This document shows, piece by piece, positions 12,404-20,490 of a DNA stretch of 22,509 nucleotides. The notes beneath the pieces were generated by a model that searched no databases, was not told where the DNA came from, and saw only the letters and a list, made by a program, of their open reading frames with translations. Source of the stretch: a virus. The stretch lies in the IMG/VR virus record IMGVR_UViG_3300028840_002349, positions 1 to 22,509 of that record. One strand, given 5' to 3'. The translations under genes and the position numbers were made by a program. Within the stretch, counting starts at the first letter, position 1, and each line of letters opens with the position of its first letter.

Positions 12404-12429
12404 TTTAAGTAGGAGGTGACAAGAGAAAA

Positions 12430-13350
12430 ATGGCAGAATTTGGATTGATTACATATGACGATGCAGTAAGACGTGAGGATTTATTGGATATCATTAGCGA
12501 TGTTTCGCCCGATGATAATCCTTTGTCCACTATGCTTGCAACTACAACTGCAAAAGGAACCTACCACGAGTGGGCAGAAGACTACATTGATCGTCCTTCT
12601 AGCGTTGCTTCTTCTTATGAAGGTCAAGCAACTTCCTACTCAGATCTGACACAACCTAGTAGGAGAGGTAACTTTACACATATTATCTCTCAGAGCTACA
12701 GAGTATCAGGAACTGAAAGAGCAGTCTCTGTTGCAGGAATGTCCGATCCTTTTGCATATCAAAAAGCAAAAGCACTTAGACAATGGAAGAACAATCTTGA
12801 ATACGCACTCTTAAGAAGTACAGCCGCTTCTGGCTCCTCTGGTGTTGCTAGAACTATGATTGGTATCTCCGCTGTGGTTACGAGCCACTATACCAACAGA
12901 AACTCTGGTACATCATTAACAGAAGACATGCTTCTTGACGGTATCCAGGATGTTTGGACAGATGTTGGTGGCGATTCAGTCTGTGACTTAATATTAACAA
13001 CAATGCCTTTGAAGAGAAGAATTTCTTCATTCACTGCAGGTTCAACCAAATACATTGACGCATCTGACAAGAGACTTGTTAGACCAGTCGAGGTATACGA
13101 ATCTGATGCAGGTCTTGTTAGGATTATGGCTCACAAAGACGCTAGAAACGCTGCAGCAACTCCAGGACCTGAGCTTTTGGGTCTTAGAGAAGATAAGTGG
13201 AGAGTCGCTTACTTGCGAAGACCGACTTCCGAAGATCGACCTAAAGACGGTGACTACACCGCTGGGGAGATAATCGGAGAAATGACGCTTGAATATTTAG
13301 CACAGAGAGCGAACTTCAGGCAGACCGGATTTGTCTTAACAGGTATATAA
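12430..13350 (+). CDS. Major capsid protein, SU10 / DUF5309 type (306 aa)
   Basis: The shell-forming HK97-fold protein. The N-terminus (REDLLDIISDVSPDDNPLST, then TTTAKGTYHEWAEDYI) and the later RVSGTERAVSVAG followed by DPFAYQKAKALRQWKNNLEY match the pattern of SU10-type capsid proteins (Pfam SU10_MCP, formerly DUF5309), as does the C-terminal LEYLAQRANFRQTGF. Length is usual. No propeptide or decoration domain is evident. AGGAGGTGA lies 11 nt upstream, a long spacing. The -35 of the next promoter lies in its last codons. The assignment comes from recalled family motifs plus the preceding scaffold gene. Confidence 0.88.
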   Translation: MAEFGLITYDDAVRREDLLDIISDVSPDDNPLSTMLATTTAKGTYHEWAEDYIDRPSSVASSYEGQATSYSDLTQPSRRGNFTHIISQSYRVSGTERAVSVAGMSDPFAYQKAKALRQWKNNLEYALLRSTAASGSSGVARTMIGISAVVTSHYTNRNSGTSLTEDMLLDGIQDVWTDVGGDSVCDLILTTMPLKRRISSFTAGSTKYIDASDKRLVRPVEVYESDAGLVRIMAHKDARNAAATPGPELLGLREDKWRVAYLRRPTSEDRPKDGDYTAGEIIGEMTLEYLAQRANFRQTGFVLTGI

Positions 13351-13424
13351 GGTTATAATCGGAGTTAGGCAAGCTCTGTTACTCAATTGCCCCTGCCTCG
13401 TGGAAGGCGAGGTGAAAGGTATGT
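13331..13424 (+). promoter_or_regulatory. Sigma-70 promoter and structured leader
   Basis: TTGTCT (13331-13336), 17-nt spacer, TATAAT (13354-13359), spanning the capsid stop codon. The leader of about 60 nt contains GGCAA/TTGCC (13368-13391) and CCTCG/CGAGG (13396-13412). The second hairpin takes up the GAGG part of GAGGTGAAAGG, leaving the GAAAGG ribosome site free. It would allow the sugar cassette to be expressed apart from the head genes. Confidence 0.65.
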
Positions 13425-13796
13425 ATGTTAGTTGAAGATAAGCTGACAGGCAGATTAATAAGAGATAAACACCAAGCATTTATAGATAAGGTTATAAAGT
13501 TGAAGAATACAAAAGGTGTTTGGGCGGCCATAGATTTAATGATTAAGGAATGGGAAGAATCTAATCCGCAAGAGTTTAGGTCTTACGTAGTGTCGGTTGA
13601 GGATAAAAAGGAAACTAGAGAAACCAGGTATGGTTCCAATAAGCAAAAAACTATTAGACAGACAGTTGATTTTCCCCAGGAGATTCAAAATAGAATAAGA
13701 GCAATTTACAAAGCAGACGAACTTCCTTTTGATAAGAAGTTTTTTAAAATGTTTTGGGAAAGGTATCCGCAGTATAGGGTTGCGGAAAAATATTAA
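13425..13796 (+). CDS. Hypothetical protein after capsid gene (123 aa)
   Basis: A charged, helical protein (DKHQAFIDKVIKLKNTKGVW, AAIDLMIKEWEESNPQEF) with aromatic-rich C-terminus (KKFFKMFWERYPQYRVAEKY). No known motif. Its place directly after the capsid gene would fit a head-completion protein, but it shares a promoter with the sugar cassette and ends TAATG into the first glycosyltransferase. Therefore a role in either module is possible. The ribosome site GAAAGG is 5 nt before the ATG. Confidence 0.6.
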   Translation: MLVEDKLTGRLIRDKHQAFIDKVIKLKNTKGVWAAIDLMIKEWEESNPQEFRSYVVSVEDKKETRETRYGSNKQKTIRQTVDFPQEIQNRIRAIYKADELPFDKKFFKMFWERYPQYRVAEKY

Positions 13797-16306
13797 TGGC
13801 AAAAATAGCACTAGCAATGATATTAAAAGATAGCGAACCTACAGATATGATAATGAGGTGTTTGTATTCTGTGGCTCCGCATGTGGATGGAATATTTTTA
13901 ACAATCAACGGTAGAACTAAGAAAGAGACTAAAAAGGCAATTCAACTGAAAAAAGAATTAGACATACTTTGTATTTCAAGAAGTTATCCAGAAGTCCAGT
14001 TTTCTTATACTAAGTGGGAGAAAGACTTTGCCAAGGTACGTAATTTTAACTTTGGACAAGTCCCGAGCGAATACGATTTTATTATTTGGCTAGATGCAGA
14101 CGATATTCTTCGAGGTGGAGAGAATCTGCATGATTTAGCAGACGAGTGCTTGCAAAAGGGATTTAGTGCGGTGTTTTTTAATTATCTTTACCGTGTAGAT
14201 CTCGATGAGAACATGAAAATACGCCAAGTACTGATAGAACACCTCAGAGAACGCCTTATTAGAAACGATAATAGCTATATGTGGATATCTCCGATACACG
14301 AGACTTTGATAGAACAAAGAGAGACAGTTAAGACTGATTCTGGGCTTTGCGATGTTGTGCATTTGTCTAGCGATAAAAGAGCGGACGCAGCTATTCACCG
14401 AAACATTGAAATACTTGAGAAACAACTAGAGGACCAGGGAGACAGAAAAGATCCTCGAACGCTCTATTATTTGGCCAAAGCCTACTTTGATTTAAGGGAA
14501 GACGAGTATTGGTTGAAGGCGGAAGATTATATTAAGAAATACTTACACGGGTCTGAGGAAAACACACCTTCGGGTTGGGCAGAGGAAAGGGCGCAGGCTT
14601 GGGAGTATTTAGCTGAGATTTATAGAGACTGGGGGCTTTACAATAAGGCCATAAAAGCTGTTTCAAATGCGCTTATAGAAGATCCTAAGTTCCCTAACTT
14701 TTACATAGATATGGCAATGATCTATATGTATATGCACGATTGGAGAAAAGCAAAACATTGGGCGCTTTTGGCACAACAGGTTCCCTATCCAAAGACCACT
14801 CTTGTTACCAATCCAAGGGATATGCAGGTAAGAACGATTGAAGTTTTATTAAACGTTGCCATTAACACAAACGATATTGATGGGGCATGGGCAATGGCCT
14901 CTAAGTCGGCGGAGATCTTTCCTAACGACGATGTGATATTGGACAGGTTTAAACATCTTACTGAGATAAAACGCCAAAACGAGGTAGCTCATGAGATTAT
15001 AGATTTGGCAAGGTACTTGGACGAAAGAGGACAAACCGATAAGCTAGTCTCACTCGTTGGCTCAATTCCCAGAGAGATCGAAGAAGAACCTGTAATGATT
15101 AGCTTGAGGCGGGATTTTACCCCAGCGAGAACTTGGGAAGAAGATGAAGTGGCTATAATGTGTGGCAGAGGTTTTGAAAAATGGAGTCCTAAGAATCTTG
15201 GTACGGGAATAGGCGGTAGCGAAGAGGCGGTTATTTATATGGCTAAAGAACTTAGCAGTCTTGGGTGGAGAGTGACAGTTTTTGGCGATCCGCAAGAGGA
15301 TGCTGGAATGCACGAGGGTGTAAGATACGTTCCTCATTATAAGTTAAACCCTAAAGACGAGTTTAATATTTTGATAGGTTGGAGAAGTGTTTCTTTCTTT
15401 GATCACGACTGGCACGCTAAGAAAACGTATTTGTGGCTGCATGATATACAAAACCCTAATGAATATACTCCAGAGAGACTTGACAGCATCACAAGAATAT
15501 TTGCTCTCTCCGAGTGGCAAAGGAACAACATGCCTAATGTCCCGGACGACAAGTTTCTTGTTACGGGAAACGGCATTGATCTTGATAGCTTCAGACAGCT
15601 TGATAAAAGCCCTATTAAGAGAAATACAAAGAGGTGTATTTATACCTCAAGCTATGATAGAGGGCTTGAGCATTTGTTGAAACTATGGCCTGAGGTTAAA
15701 AAAGAAGTTCCGGAGGCAGAGTTACATGTGTTTTATGGTTGGAAACTATTTGAGTCTTTCTATGCAAACAACCCCGAGAGGATGGCGTGGAAAGAAAGGA
15801 TAGACGAACTAATGAAGCAGGACGGTGTTTACCATCACGGGAGAGTAGGGCAGCTTGAGGTATTGGAAGAAACATATAAATCAGGTATATGGGCATATCC
15901 TACTCATTTTGGTGAAATATCCTGTATAACAGCTATGAAGTGTCAAGCAGCGGGAGCGATACCGGTTGTTTGTGATTATGCGGCTCTCAAGGAAACTGTG
16001 CAGTTTGGAAAGAAGGTAAATGTTGATGAGGAGGACATTTACGTTAAAGATACCCAAGATAAGTACACCAAAGAGCTAGTTGCAGCTCTCAAAGACACAG
16101 AATGGCAAAATTCCATACGTAAGGAAATGATGGCATGGGCTAGGGCTAGGTTTTCTTGGGGTTCGGTAGCGGAGCAATGGGATAAGGAGTTTAGAACAGA
16201 TGAGCTAAAGGATGCTGCCAAGGTTTTAACAGACCACGACGAAAGTTTAAAAAAATATTTACCTGTACAGTTACAAGAAAGGCTTGGATATGAGCAAACT
16301 TATTGA
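13796..16306 (+). CDS. Tri-modular glycosyltransferase: GT2 - TPR - GT4 (836 aa)
   Basis: Residues 1-200 are a GT-A (GT2) domain: KIALAMILKDSEP, then YDFIIWLDADD with the D100-x-D102 metal site. About 205-330 has TPR-like helix pairs (RTLYYLAKAYFDLREDEYWL, AWEYLAEIYRDWGLYNKAIK, FYIDMAMIYMYMHDWRKAKH), probably for protein contact. About 450-830 is a GT-B (GT4-like) domain: GIGGSEEAVIYMAKELSSLG, GNGIDLDSF, RGLEHLLKLWPEVKKEVPEA, and a donor-site GEISCITAMKCQAAGAIPVV. It could add two successive sugars to one acceptor. It starts within TAATG at the end of the upstream gene. Donors and target unknown. Confidence 0.85.
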   Translation: MAKIALAMILKDSEPTDMIMRCLYSVAPHVDGIFLTINGRTKKETKKAIQLKKELDILCISRSYPEVQFSYTKWEKDFAKVRNFNFGQVPSEYDFIIWLDADDILRGGENLHDLADECLQKGFSAVFFNYLYRVDLDENMKIRQVLIEHLRERLIRNDNSYMWISPIHETLIEQRETVKTDSGLCDVVHLSSDKRADAAIHRNIEILEKQLEDQGDRKDPRTLYYLAKAYFDLREDEYWLKAEDYIKKYLHGSEENTPSGWAEERAQAWEYLAEIYRDWGLYNKAIKAVSNALIEDPKFPNFYIDMAMIYMYMHDWRKAKHWALLAQQVPYPKTTLVTNPRDMQVRTIEVLLNVAINTNDIDGAWAMASKSAEIFPNDDVILDRFKHLTEIKRQNEVAHEIIDLARYLDERGQTDKLVSLVGSIPREIEEEPVMISLRRDFTPARTWEEDEVAIMCGRGFEKWSPKNLGTGIGGSEEAVIYMAKELSSLGWRVTVFGDPQEDAGMHEGVRYVPHYKLNPKDEFNILIGWRSVSFFDHDWHAKKTYLWLHDIQNPNEYTPERLDSITRIFALSEWQRNNMPNVPDDKFLVTGNGIDLDSFRQLDKSPIKRNTKRCIYTSSYDRGLEHLLKLWPEVKKEVPEAELHVFYGWKLFESFYANNPERMAWKERIDELMKQDGVYHHGRVGQLEVLEETYKSGIWAYPTHFGEISCITAMKCQAAGAIPVVCDYAALKETVQFGKKVNVDEEDIYVKDTQDKYTKELVAALKDTEWQNSIRKEMMAWARARFSWGSVAEQWDKEFRTDELKDAAKVLTDHDESLKKYLPVQLQERLGYEQTY

Positions 16307-17102
16307 CGCTGTAAGAACAATAAGAAAAGAATTAATAATAAAAGACGAGCCACTCAAGGCATGGAAGCTATTGGAAGCGATTGATTCAAAAGAGCTGAAT
16401 CCTGAAAGAGATAGAACATGGACAATGATAAACCATGTTTATGACGAGGATCGCTACCAGGAAATCTATGGCATGCAAGGACAAGATCAAATACCAAACG
16501 CAGAGCTTGTGGAACCCAGAGACTATATAACTAATGCAGGGAAAAGATATTACAGATATCAGTGGATAGTTGAGGAGGCAGAAAGGAACAAACCCAGTAC
16601 TTATATGGATCTTGCTTGTTATGTTGGCAGTCTTGTTACTACAGTAGCTAATATGGGTATACATTCAATCGGTGTAGATATGACGGAAAGAGCTATAGAG
16701 TTGGCAAAAGAAAGAGCAAAGTCTGCGGGAATCGAAAACTGTGAATTTTATGTAGCCGATGCGACAAAGTTTAAAAAGAAAAAAGCCGACATGGTTTCTG
16801 CTTTTGAGGTGTTTGAACACGTTCCTGATCCAGATCAGTTTATTGAACACCTGCTTTCTCTAGTGAATAAAGGAGGTTGGTGCTATATAACAACACCGAA
16901 CGGTCCTTTTGATAACGGGAGAGGAAACCTAGGTCATTGGGATATACCAAATTATAGGGGACACGTGAGAGTATTTACTAAGGCCACACTACTTAAAATT
17001 ATGGACAATCATAACTGTGAAATAGGTTACTTGGAAGGCGAGCACGACGGCCTTTTGTGGTTAAAGTTTAGAAGAAAGGAGGTTAGCAATGAAAATGTTT
17101 GA
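16290..17102 (+). CDS. SAM-dependent methyltransferase, class I (270 aa)
   Basis: It transfers methyl from S-adenosylmethionine, here probably to a sugar. A helical N-terminal part of about 80 residues precedes the Rossmann-like domain: motif I YMDLACYVGSLV (105-116, a variant of DLGCGxG), acidic D130 in SIGVDMTERAIELAK, NCEFYVADATKF, and FEVFEHVPDPDQF followed by GGWCYITTPNG, the usual methyltransferase 11-type ending. ATG 16290 has GAAAGG 7-8 nt upstream and overlaps the previous gene by 17 nt. The cassette suggests glycan O-methylation; the substrate is inferred. Confidence 0.82.
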   Translation: MSKLIDAVRTIRKELIIKDEPLKAWKLLEAIDSKELNPERDRTWTMINHVYDEDRYQEIYGMQGQDQIPNAELVEPRDYITNAGKRYYRYQWIVEEAERNKPSTYMDLACYVGSLVTTVANMGIHSIGVDMTERAIELAKERAKSAGIENCEFYVADATKFKKKKADMVSAFEVFEHVPDPDQFIEHLLSLVNKGGWCYITTPNGPFDNGRGNLGHWDIPNYRGHVRVFTKATLLKIMDNHNCEIGYLEGEHDGLLWLKFRRKEVSNENV

Positions 17103-17229
17103 AGGAGAGTGTCCTAAGTGTGGTAAGAAGGTGTTTCTACCTACACCGGATGCTGTTAGGTTTTGTTCCAGGGTATGTGAAACAAATTATAAGTTTGAAA
17201 AAGATAGGATGTTAAAAAGATTTGTATGA
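17089..17229 (+). CDS. Small zinc-ribbon protein (46 aa)
   Basis: ATG 17089 to TGA 17227-17229. It has an excellent AAAGGAGG ribosome site, overlaps the methyltransferase end by 14 nt and the next start as ATGA. The sequence has CPKCGKK (C8, C11) and RFCSRVCETNYKFEKDR (C26, C30), a small treble-clef-like ribbon. The CxxC/CSxxC signature also opens the nuclease at 200-685. No enzyme domain is attached. Its job within a sugar cassette is unknown; it may be an adaptor or a separate regulator. Confidence 0.75.
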   Translation: MKMFEGECPKCGKKVFLPTPDAVRFCSRVCETNYKFEKDRMLKRFV

Positions 17230-18011
17230 AACCTAAGATACTATTCGTTTTAAGACACGAATATCAAGATATTTGGAAAGACGGGCTTTTTAAGGCAATA
17301 GAACTATTGTCCTATGACTACGATATAACTGTCCACAACTTGATCGATGGGGATCCGACCTCTACTGTAGGCTATGATTTCGTTCTGGGCTGGGGAGCCT
17401 TTGGAAGTCAGGTTGACTATTTTATGCACAGAATTGATAACAAGAAGGGGCTTTGTATAGCAGGCACTCCTTCCCCGACGCTTGGTGGCAGGAATTACGA
17501 TATCTTGTTTTATGAAACCGATTGGTATAAGGAGAAGATTAAAGAACACCCAAGAGCCATTAAGGCTTTCGGGATAAACACAGATATTTATAAGCCCGAA
17601 GATACTGAAAAGTTTTTTGACTACATAACGGTAGGGGCATTTGCTTTGTGGAAGCGACAACATTTTCTTTTACAAAAAGAGGGCAGAAAGTTAGCAATAG
17701 GGGAGATTCAGAAAGATAATCCACAGGAGTCCTTGGGGATAATTGCAAGGCTTCTAGCGGGCGGGGTTTTTATCTCCGACATGGTTGAGCCGGAAGCGCT
17801 CGCCACTTTATACAACATGAGTAAAAAGGCATACATACCAGCGAGTGTAGATGGTGGCGGAGAAAGAGCTGTTTTAGAGGCAAGGGCTTGCGGTATAGAT
17901 GTAGAGGTAGAAAGCGATAACCTAAAACTACAAGAACTCCTGGATTGTCCCATATACGACCAGGAAGATTATTTTAAAAAGTTAAAGGAGGGCATTGAAT
18001 TGTGTCTATAG
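17226..18011 (+). CDS. GT-B fold glycosyltransferase, GT4-like (261 aa)
   Basis: The N-terminal half (KPKILFVLRHEYQDIWKDGL) and LGWGAFGSQVD look like a short acceptor domain; FGINTDIYKPE then DYITVGAFALWKRQHFLL is the usual linker to the donor domain, which ends with PASVDGGGERAVLEARACGI, matching the E-x7-E-like GT4 donor-binding region. At 261 residues it is shorter than typical GT4 enzymes (350-400), so both domains are trimmed. It starts by the ATGA overlap with the zinc-ribbon gene. Donor and acceptor are unknown. Confidence 0.72.
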   Translation: MKPKILFVLRHEYQDIWKDGLFKAIELLSYDYDITVHNLIDGDPTSTVGYDFVLGWGAFGSQVDYFMHRIDNKKGLCIAGTPSPTLGGRNYDILFYETDWYKEKIKEHPRAIKAFGINTDIYKPEDTEKFFDYITVGAFALWKRQHFLLQKEGRKLAIGEIQKDNPQESLGIIARLLAGGVFISDMVEPEALATLYNMSKKAYIPASVDGGGERAVLEARACGIDVEVESDNLKLQELLDCPIYDQEDYFKKLKEGIELCL

Positions 18012-18865
18012 CTGTAGTAGTACCAACAATAAGAGAAGAATGGTGGAAAAAGTTTGTTAAAAAGTGGAAGCCCTTATTCTTACGTCATAATTGCCACGTT
18101 ATTAAGGTGGAGGATGGCGCATCTCCGAGACTTATTCATCTAGATAACATTTTTGATGTTCACGATGTAATGGGGGAAAACAAAGATCTGATTTACAACC
18201 AATCTGATTGTGTTAGGAATCTCGGATTTGCTTATATAGCCAAATTTATGCCTGATATTGAGTACATAATTACTCTAGACGATGATGTAAGCCCAGTTGG
18301 GGATACCATAGCCGATCACCTCAAAACATTGTCAAGAAGAGTTCCTATATCTTGGTTGAGTACTCTTATTGAAGATTATTCGCGGGGGTTTCCGTATGGG
18401 ATAAGAGACGAGGCCGAGGTTGTTCTTTCTCACGGACTTTGGGAAGGGGTAAAGGACTATGATGCTCCAACACAGCTTGTCAAAGAGGATTGTTTTTCTG
18501 ATTATTATGTTGGGCCTATACCAAAGGGTGCGTATTATCCTATGTGTGGCATGAACGTCGCATTTAAAAGGAAGATGCTACCATACATGTACTTTGCTCC
18601 AATGGGCTACATGGTCGGCCTTGACAGGTTTGCAGACATATGGCTAGGGATTGAGAGTAAAAAAGTAATTGATAAGAATAAATGGGCTGTATTTACTGGA
18701 GGAGCCGTTGTCCACCACGAGAAAGCCTCTGACGTGTGGGTTAATATGAAAAAGGAGTTACCTGGTTTGAAAATGAACGAGAGCTATGGAAAGGGTAATT
18801 ATTTTGAATTATACAAGGAGAAAAGAGAGCGGTGGCAAAAGTTAATCTTAAAGCTGATAAGTTAA
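18002..18865 (+). CDS. UDP-arabinopyranose mutase / reversibly glycosylated polypeptide homologue, GT75 (287 aa)
   Basis: Family members interconvert UDP-arabinopyranose and UDP-arabinofuranose and glycosylate themselves on Arg. The signature is clear: VVVPTIREEWWKKF, YIITLDDDVSP (DDD at 93-95), YSRGFPYGIRDE, VVLSHGLWEGVKDYDAPTQL (SHGLW 143-147) and YPMCGMNVAF (PMCGMN 180-185), followed by GGAVVHHEKASDVWVNMKKE. R128 and R135 keep the 7-residue spacing of the two Arg that, as I recall, are needed in rice UAM. It starts at GTG 18002 after AAGGAGGG. It is somewhat shorter than plant enzymes (about 350). It could supply a furanose sugar to the cassette's transferases. Confidence 0.82.
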   Translation: MSIAVVVPTIREEWWKKFVKKWKPLFLRHNCHVIKVEDGASPRLIHLDNIFDVHDVMGENKDLIYNQSDCVRNLGFAYIAKFMPDIEYIITLDDDVSPVGDTIADHLKTLSRRVPISWLSTLIEDYSRGFPYGIRDEAEVVLSHGLWEGVKDYDAPTQLVKEDCFSDYYVGPIPKGAYYPMCGMNVAFKRKMLPYMYFAPMGYMVGLDRFADIWLGIESKKVIDKNKWAVFTGGAVVHHEKASDVWVNMKKELPGLKMNESYGKGNYFELYKEKRERWQKLILKLIS

Positions 18866-19287
18866 ATTTAGGTTGTGGTAATGAGTTTATGGAGGGTTGG
18901 GAAAATATTGATTTGTGGGAATACGATCCTAGAGTTATTCCGATAGATTTGGAAAAGGCTAGTTTGCCCTACAAGACTAGTAGTATTGCGGAAGTACGTG
19001 CGCACCATGTTCTTGAGCACGTGTTTAATTATATAGAGTTGTTGAATGAATGCCACAGGGTAATAGTTCCAAAGGGATTTATTGATATACACGTTCCTAA
19101 GTTTCCCCATCCAAGTAGTGTTAAGGATCCGACACATGTTAGGTTTTTTAATGAGGAGACTTTTAAGTACTTCAGTGAGTACTTGGATCTTGGTTGTTTT
19201 AGTATGTATAGGATAAAACCATGGGATTTGCATGACATTAGATTTGAGGAATCCGAGATACAGGCTGTAATGAAGCCAATTAAGTGA
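18832..19287 (+). CDS. Small SAM-dependent methyltransferase (151 aa)
   Basis: A compact class I fold: KLNLGCGNEFMEGWENIDLW is motif I with the acidic strand, then SIAEVRAHHVLEHVFNYIEL, the EHV-type motif after strand 4, and a VPKGFIDIHVPKFPHPS strand. Similar short methyltransferases are common in surface-polysaccharide clusters. GTG 18832 with AAGGAG 10 nt upstream; it overlaps the GT75 gene by 34 nt. Motif I is a canonical GCG, unlike the methyltransferase at 16290, so the two need not act on the same position. Confidence 0.8.
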   Translation: MAKVNLKADKLNLGCGNEFMEGWENIDLWEYDPRVIPIDLEKASLPYKTSSIAEVRAHHVLEHVFNYIELLNECHRVIVPKGFIDIHVPKFPHPSSVKDPTHVRFFNEETFKYFSEYLDLGCFSMYRIKPWDLHDIRFEESEIQAVMKPIK

Positions 19288-19293
19288 TTTTAT

Positions 19294-19851
19294 ATGAAAG
19301 AATTTGATACAAAAATTAGTGTAGTAGTGCCTTACTACGAGAACAGACCCGAGAAAAGGGGCATGCTTTATAGAGCTGTTGATAGCTTCAGAGGGTACGA
19401 TGAGCTTTTACTTATTTGGAACGATAAGATGGGGTTTTCAAAGGCAGTTAATACAGGGTACAGGCTTGCTAAGGGAGATTTTATTATTATGGCAAGCGAT
19501 GATTGTTATGTTGAGGAAGGCAGTCTTAGGGATTTAGCTGTGGGTGGATTTGTTACATCTCCTGTGGTGAACAAAATATCTAATGATTTCTCCGGAGTTA
19601 TGTGGTGCGTACCAAGAGAGATATATGAACAATATGGAATGCTGGATGAGGGTTATTCTGAGGGGATTCTTTATGAGGACGAAGACTATTTAAACATGCT
19701 TAGGTTTGAGGGCATTTCCCACAAGTGCGTTGAATCAGTTAGGATTATACATCCGGAGGGAGGAGCCACATTGACAAGAGATCCGGAGTTTCGTAGAAAA
19801 GCCGACATAAATCTTAGCTACTTTAATGATAAGTGGAAGGATAGACTATAG
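19294..19851 (+). CDS. GT-A (GT2-type) glycosyltransferase (185 aa)
   Basis: The start ISVVVPYYENRPEKRGMLYR, the stretch GFSKAVNTGYRLAKGDFIIM and the ASDDC metal-type motif fit GT2 enzymes. Later GMLDEGYSEGILYEDEDYL contains an acidic residue pair at the place of the catalytic base. It is short, so it lacks a C-terminal acceptor domain. No typical ribosome site is visible (GTGATTTT before the ATG), and the stop of the upstream gene is 6 nt away, so translation probably depends on coupling. Confidence 0.78.
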   Translation: MKEFDTKISVVVPYYENRPEKRGMLYRAVDSFRGYDELLLIWNDKMGFSKAVNTGYRLAKGDFIIMASDDCYVEEGSLRDLAVGGFVTSPVVNKISNDFSGVMWCVPREIYEQYGMLDEGYSEGILYEDEDYLNMLRFEGISHKCVESVRIIHPEGGATLTRDPEFRRKADINLSYFNDKWKDRL

Positions 19852-20478
19852 ATGGGCGTGTTGATGCCAAATAGTATATTCTTTCATGTTCCAAAGACAG
19901 GAGGTACTTGGGTTACTACAGTTCTTGAGAATACAGTGCCTGGTGCCGAAAAGCTGCACATTGATTATGAAAATAAGCTGAATTTACGTCGTCAGCACGT
20001 TTATCCTTCTAAGGTGCCTAGGAAAGTAAGAGGGAGCAAGCTGCTTTTTTGCTTTGTAAGAAACCCTTATGAGTGGTACAGATCTTTTTGGTCTTATAGA
20101 GTCCCGGCCGGTTGGGATTTAGGACATGAGAACGAGAACATTAATCCTAGTGTTGTGGATGTTAGATGTGGCAACAAGGACTTTAATGAATTTGTTCTCA
20201 ATTGTGTTAAGGTGTTTCCAAAGGGTCTGCTTACGACCATATACAAAAAATACGTGGATCACGTGCATTTTGTTGGTAGACAGGAGAGTTTGCGTGAAGA
20301 TTTGGTAAAAATCTTGTCTTCTGCAGGAGAGACTTTTGATTACAAATACATAATGGGAAAAGGTAAGCTGAACGAGTCCTCAGCCAATTACAAAGTGAAT
20401 AGTGTTTACTTAGATGAAACAAAAGAAAGGCTTTATGAAAATGAAAAATGGGTATTTGAAAGATTTGTATATAATTAG
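19852..20478 (+). CDS. PAPS-dependent sulfotransferase family protein (208 aa)
   Basis: It would move sulfate from PAPS to a carbohydrate hydroxyl. The 5'-phosphosulfate loop is IFFHVPKTGGTWV (K15-T-G-G-T) and the 3'-phosphate motif is FVRNPYEWYRSFWSYR (R70, S78), the spacing seen in carbohydrate and Stf0-like sulfotransferases. The C-terminal half is helical (VFPKGLLTTIYKKYVDHVHF, then GRQESLREDLVKIL). Length is at the short end for the family. ATG 19852 follows the upstream TAG directly; ATG 19864 is an alternative. The enzyme needs PAPS from the host. Confidence 0.82.
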   Translation: MGVLMPNSIFFHVPKTGGTWVTTVLENTVPGAEKLHIDYENKLNLRRQHVYPSKVPRKVRGSKLLFCFVRNPYEWYRSFWSYRVPAGWDLGHENENINPSVVDVRCGNKDFNEFVLNCVKVFPKGLLTTIYKKYVDHVHFVGRQESLREDLVKILSSAGETFDYKYIMGKGKLNESSANYKVNSVYLDETKERLYENEKWVFERFVYN

Positions 20479-20490
20479 TTGGGAGAGTAT

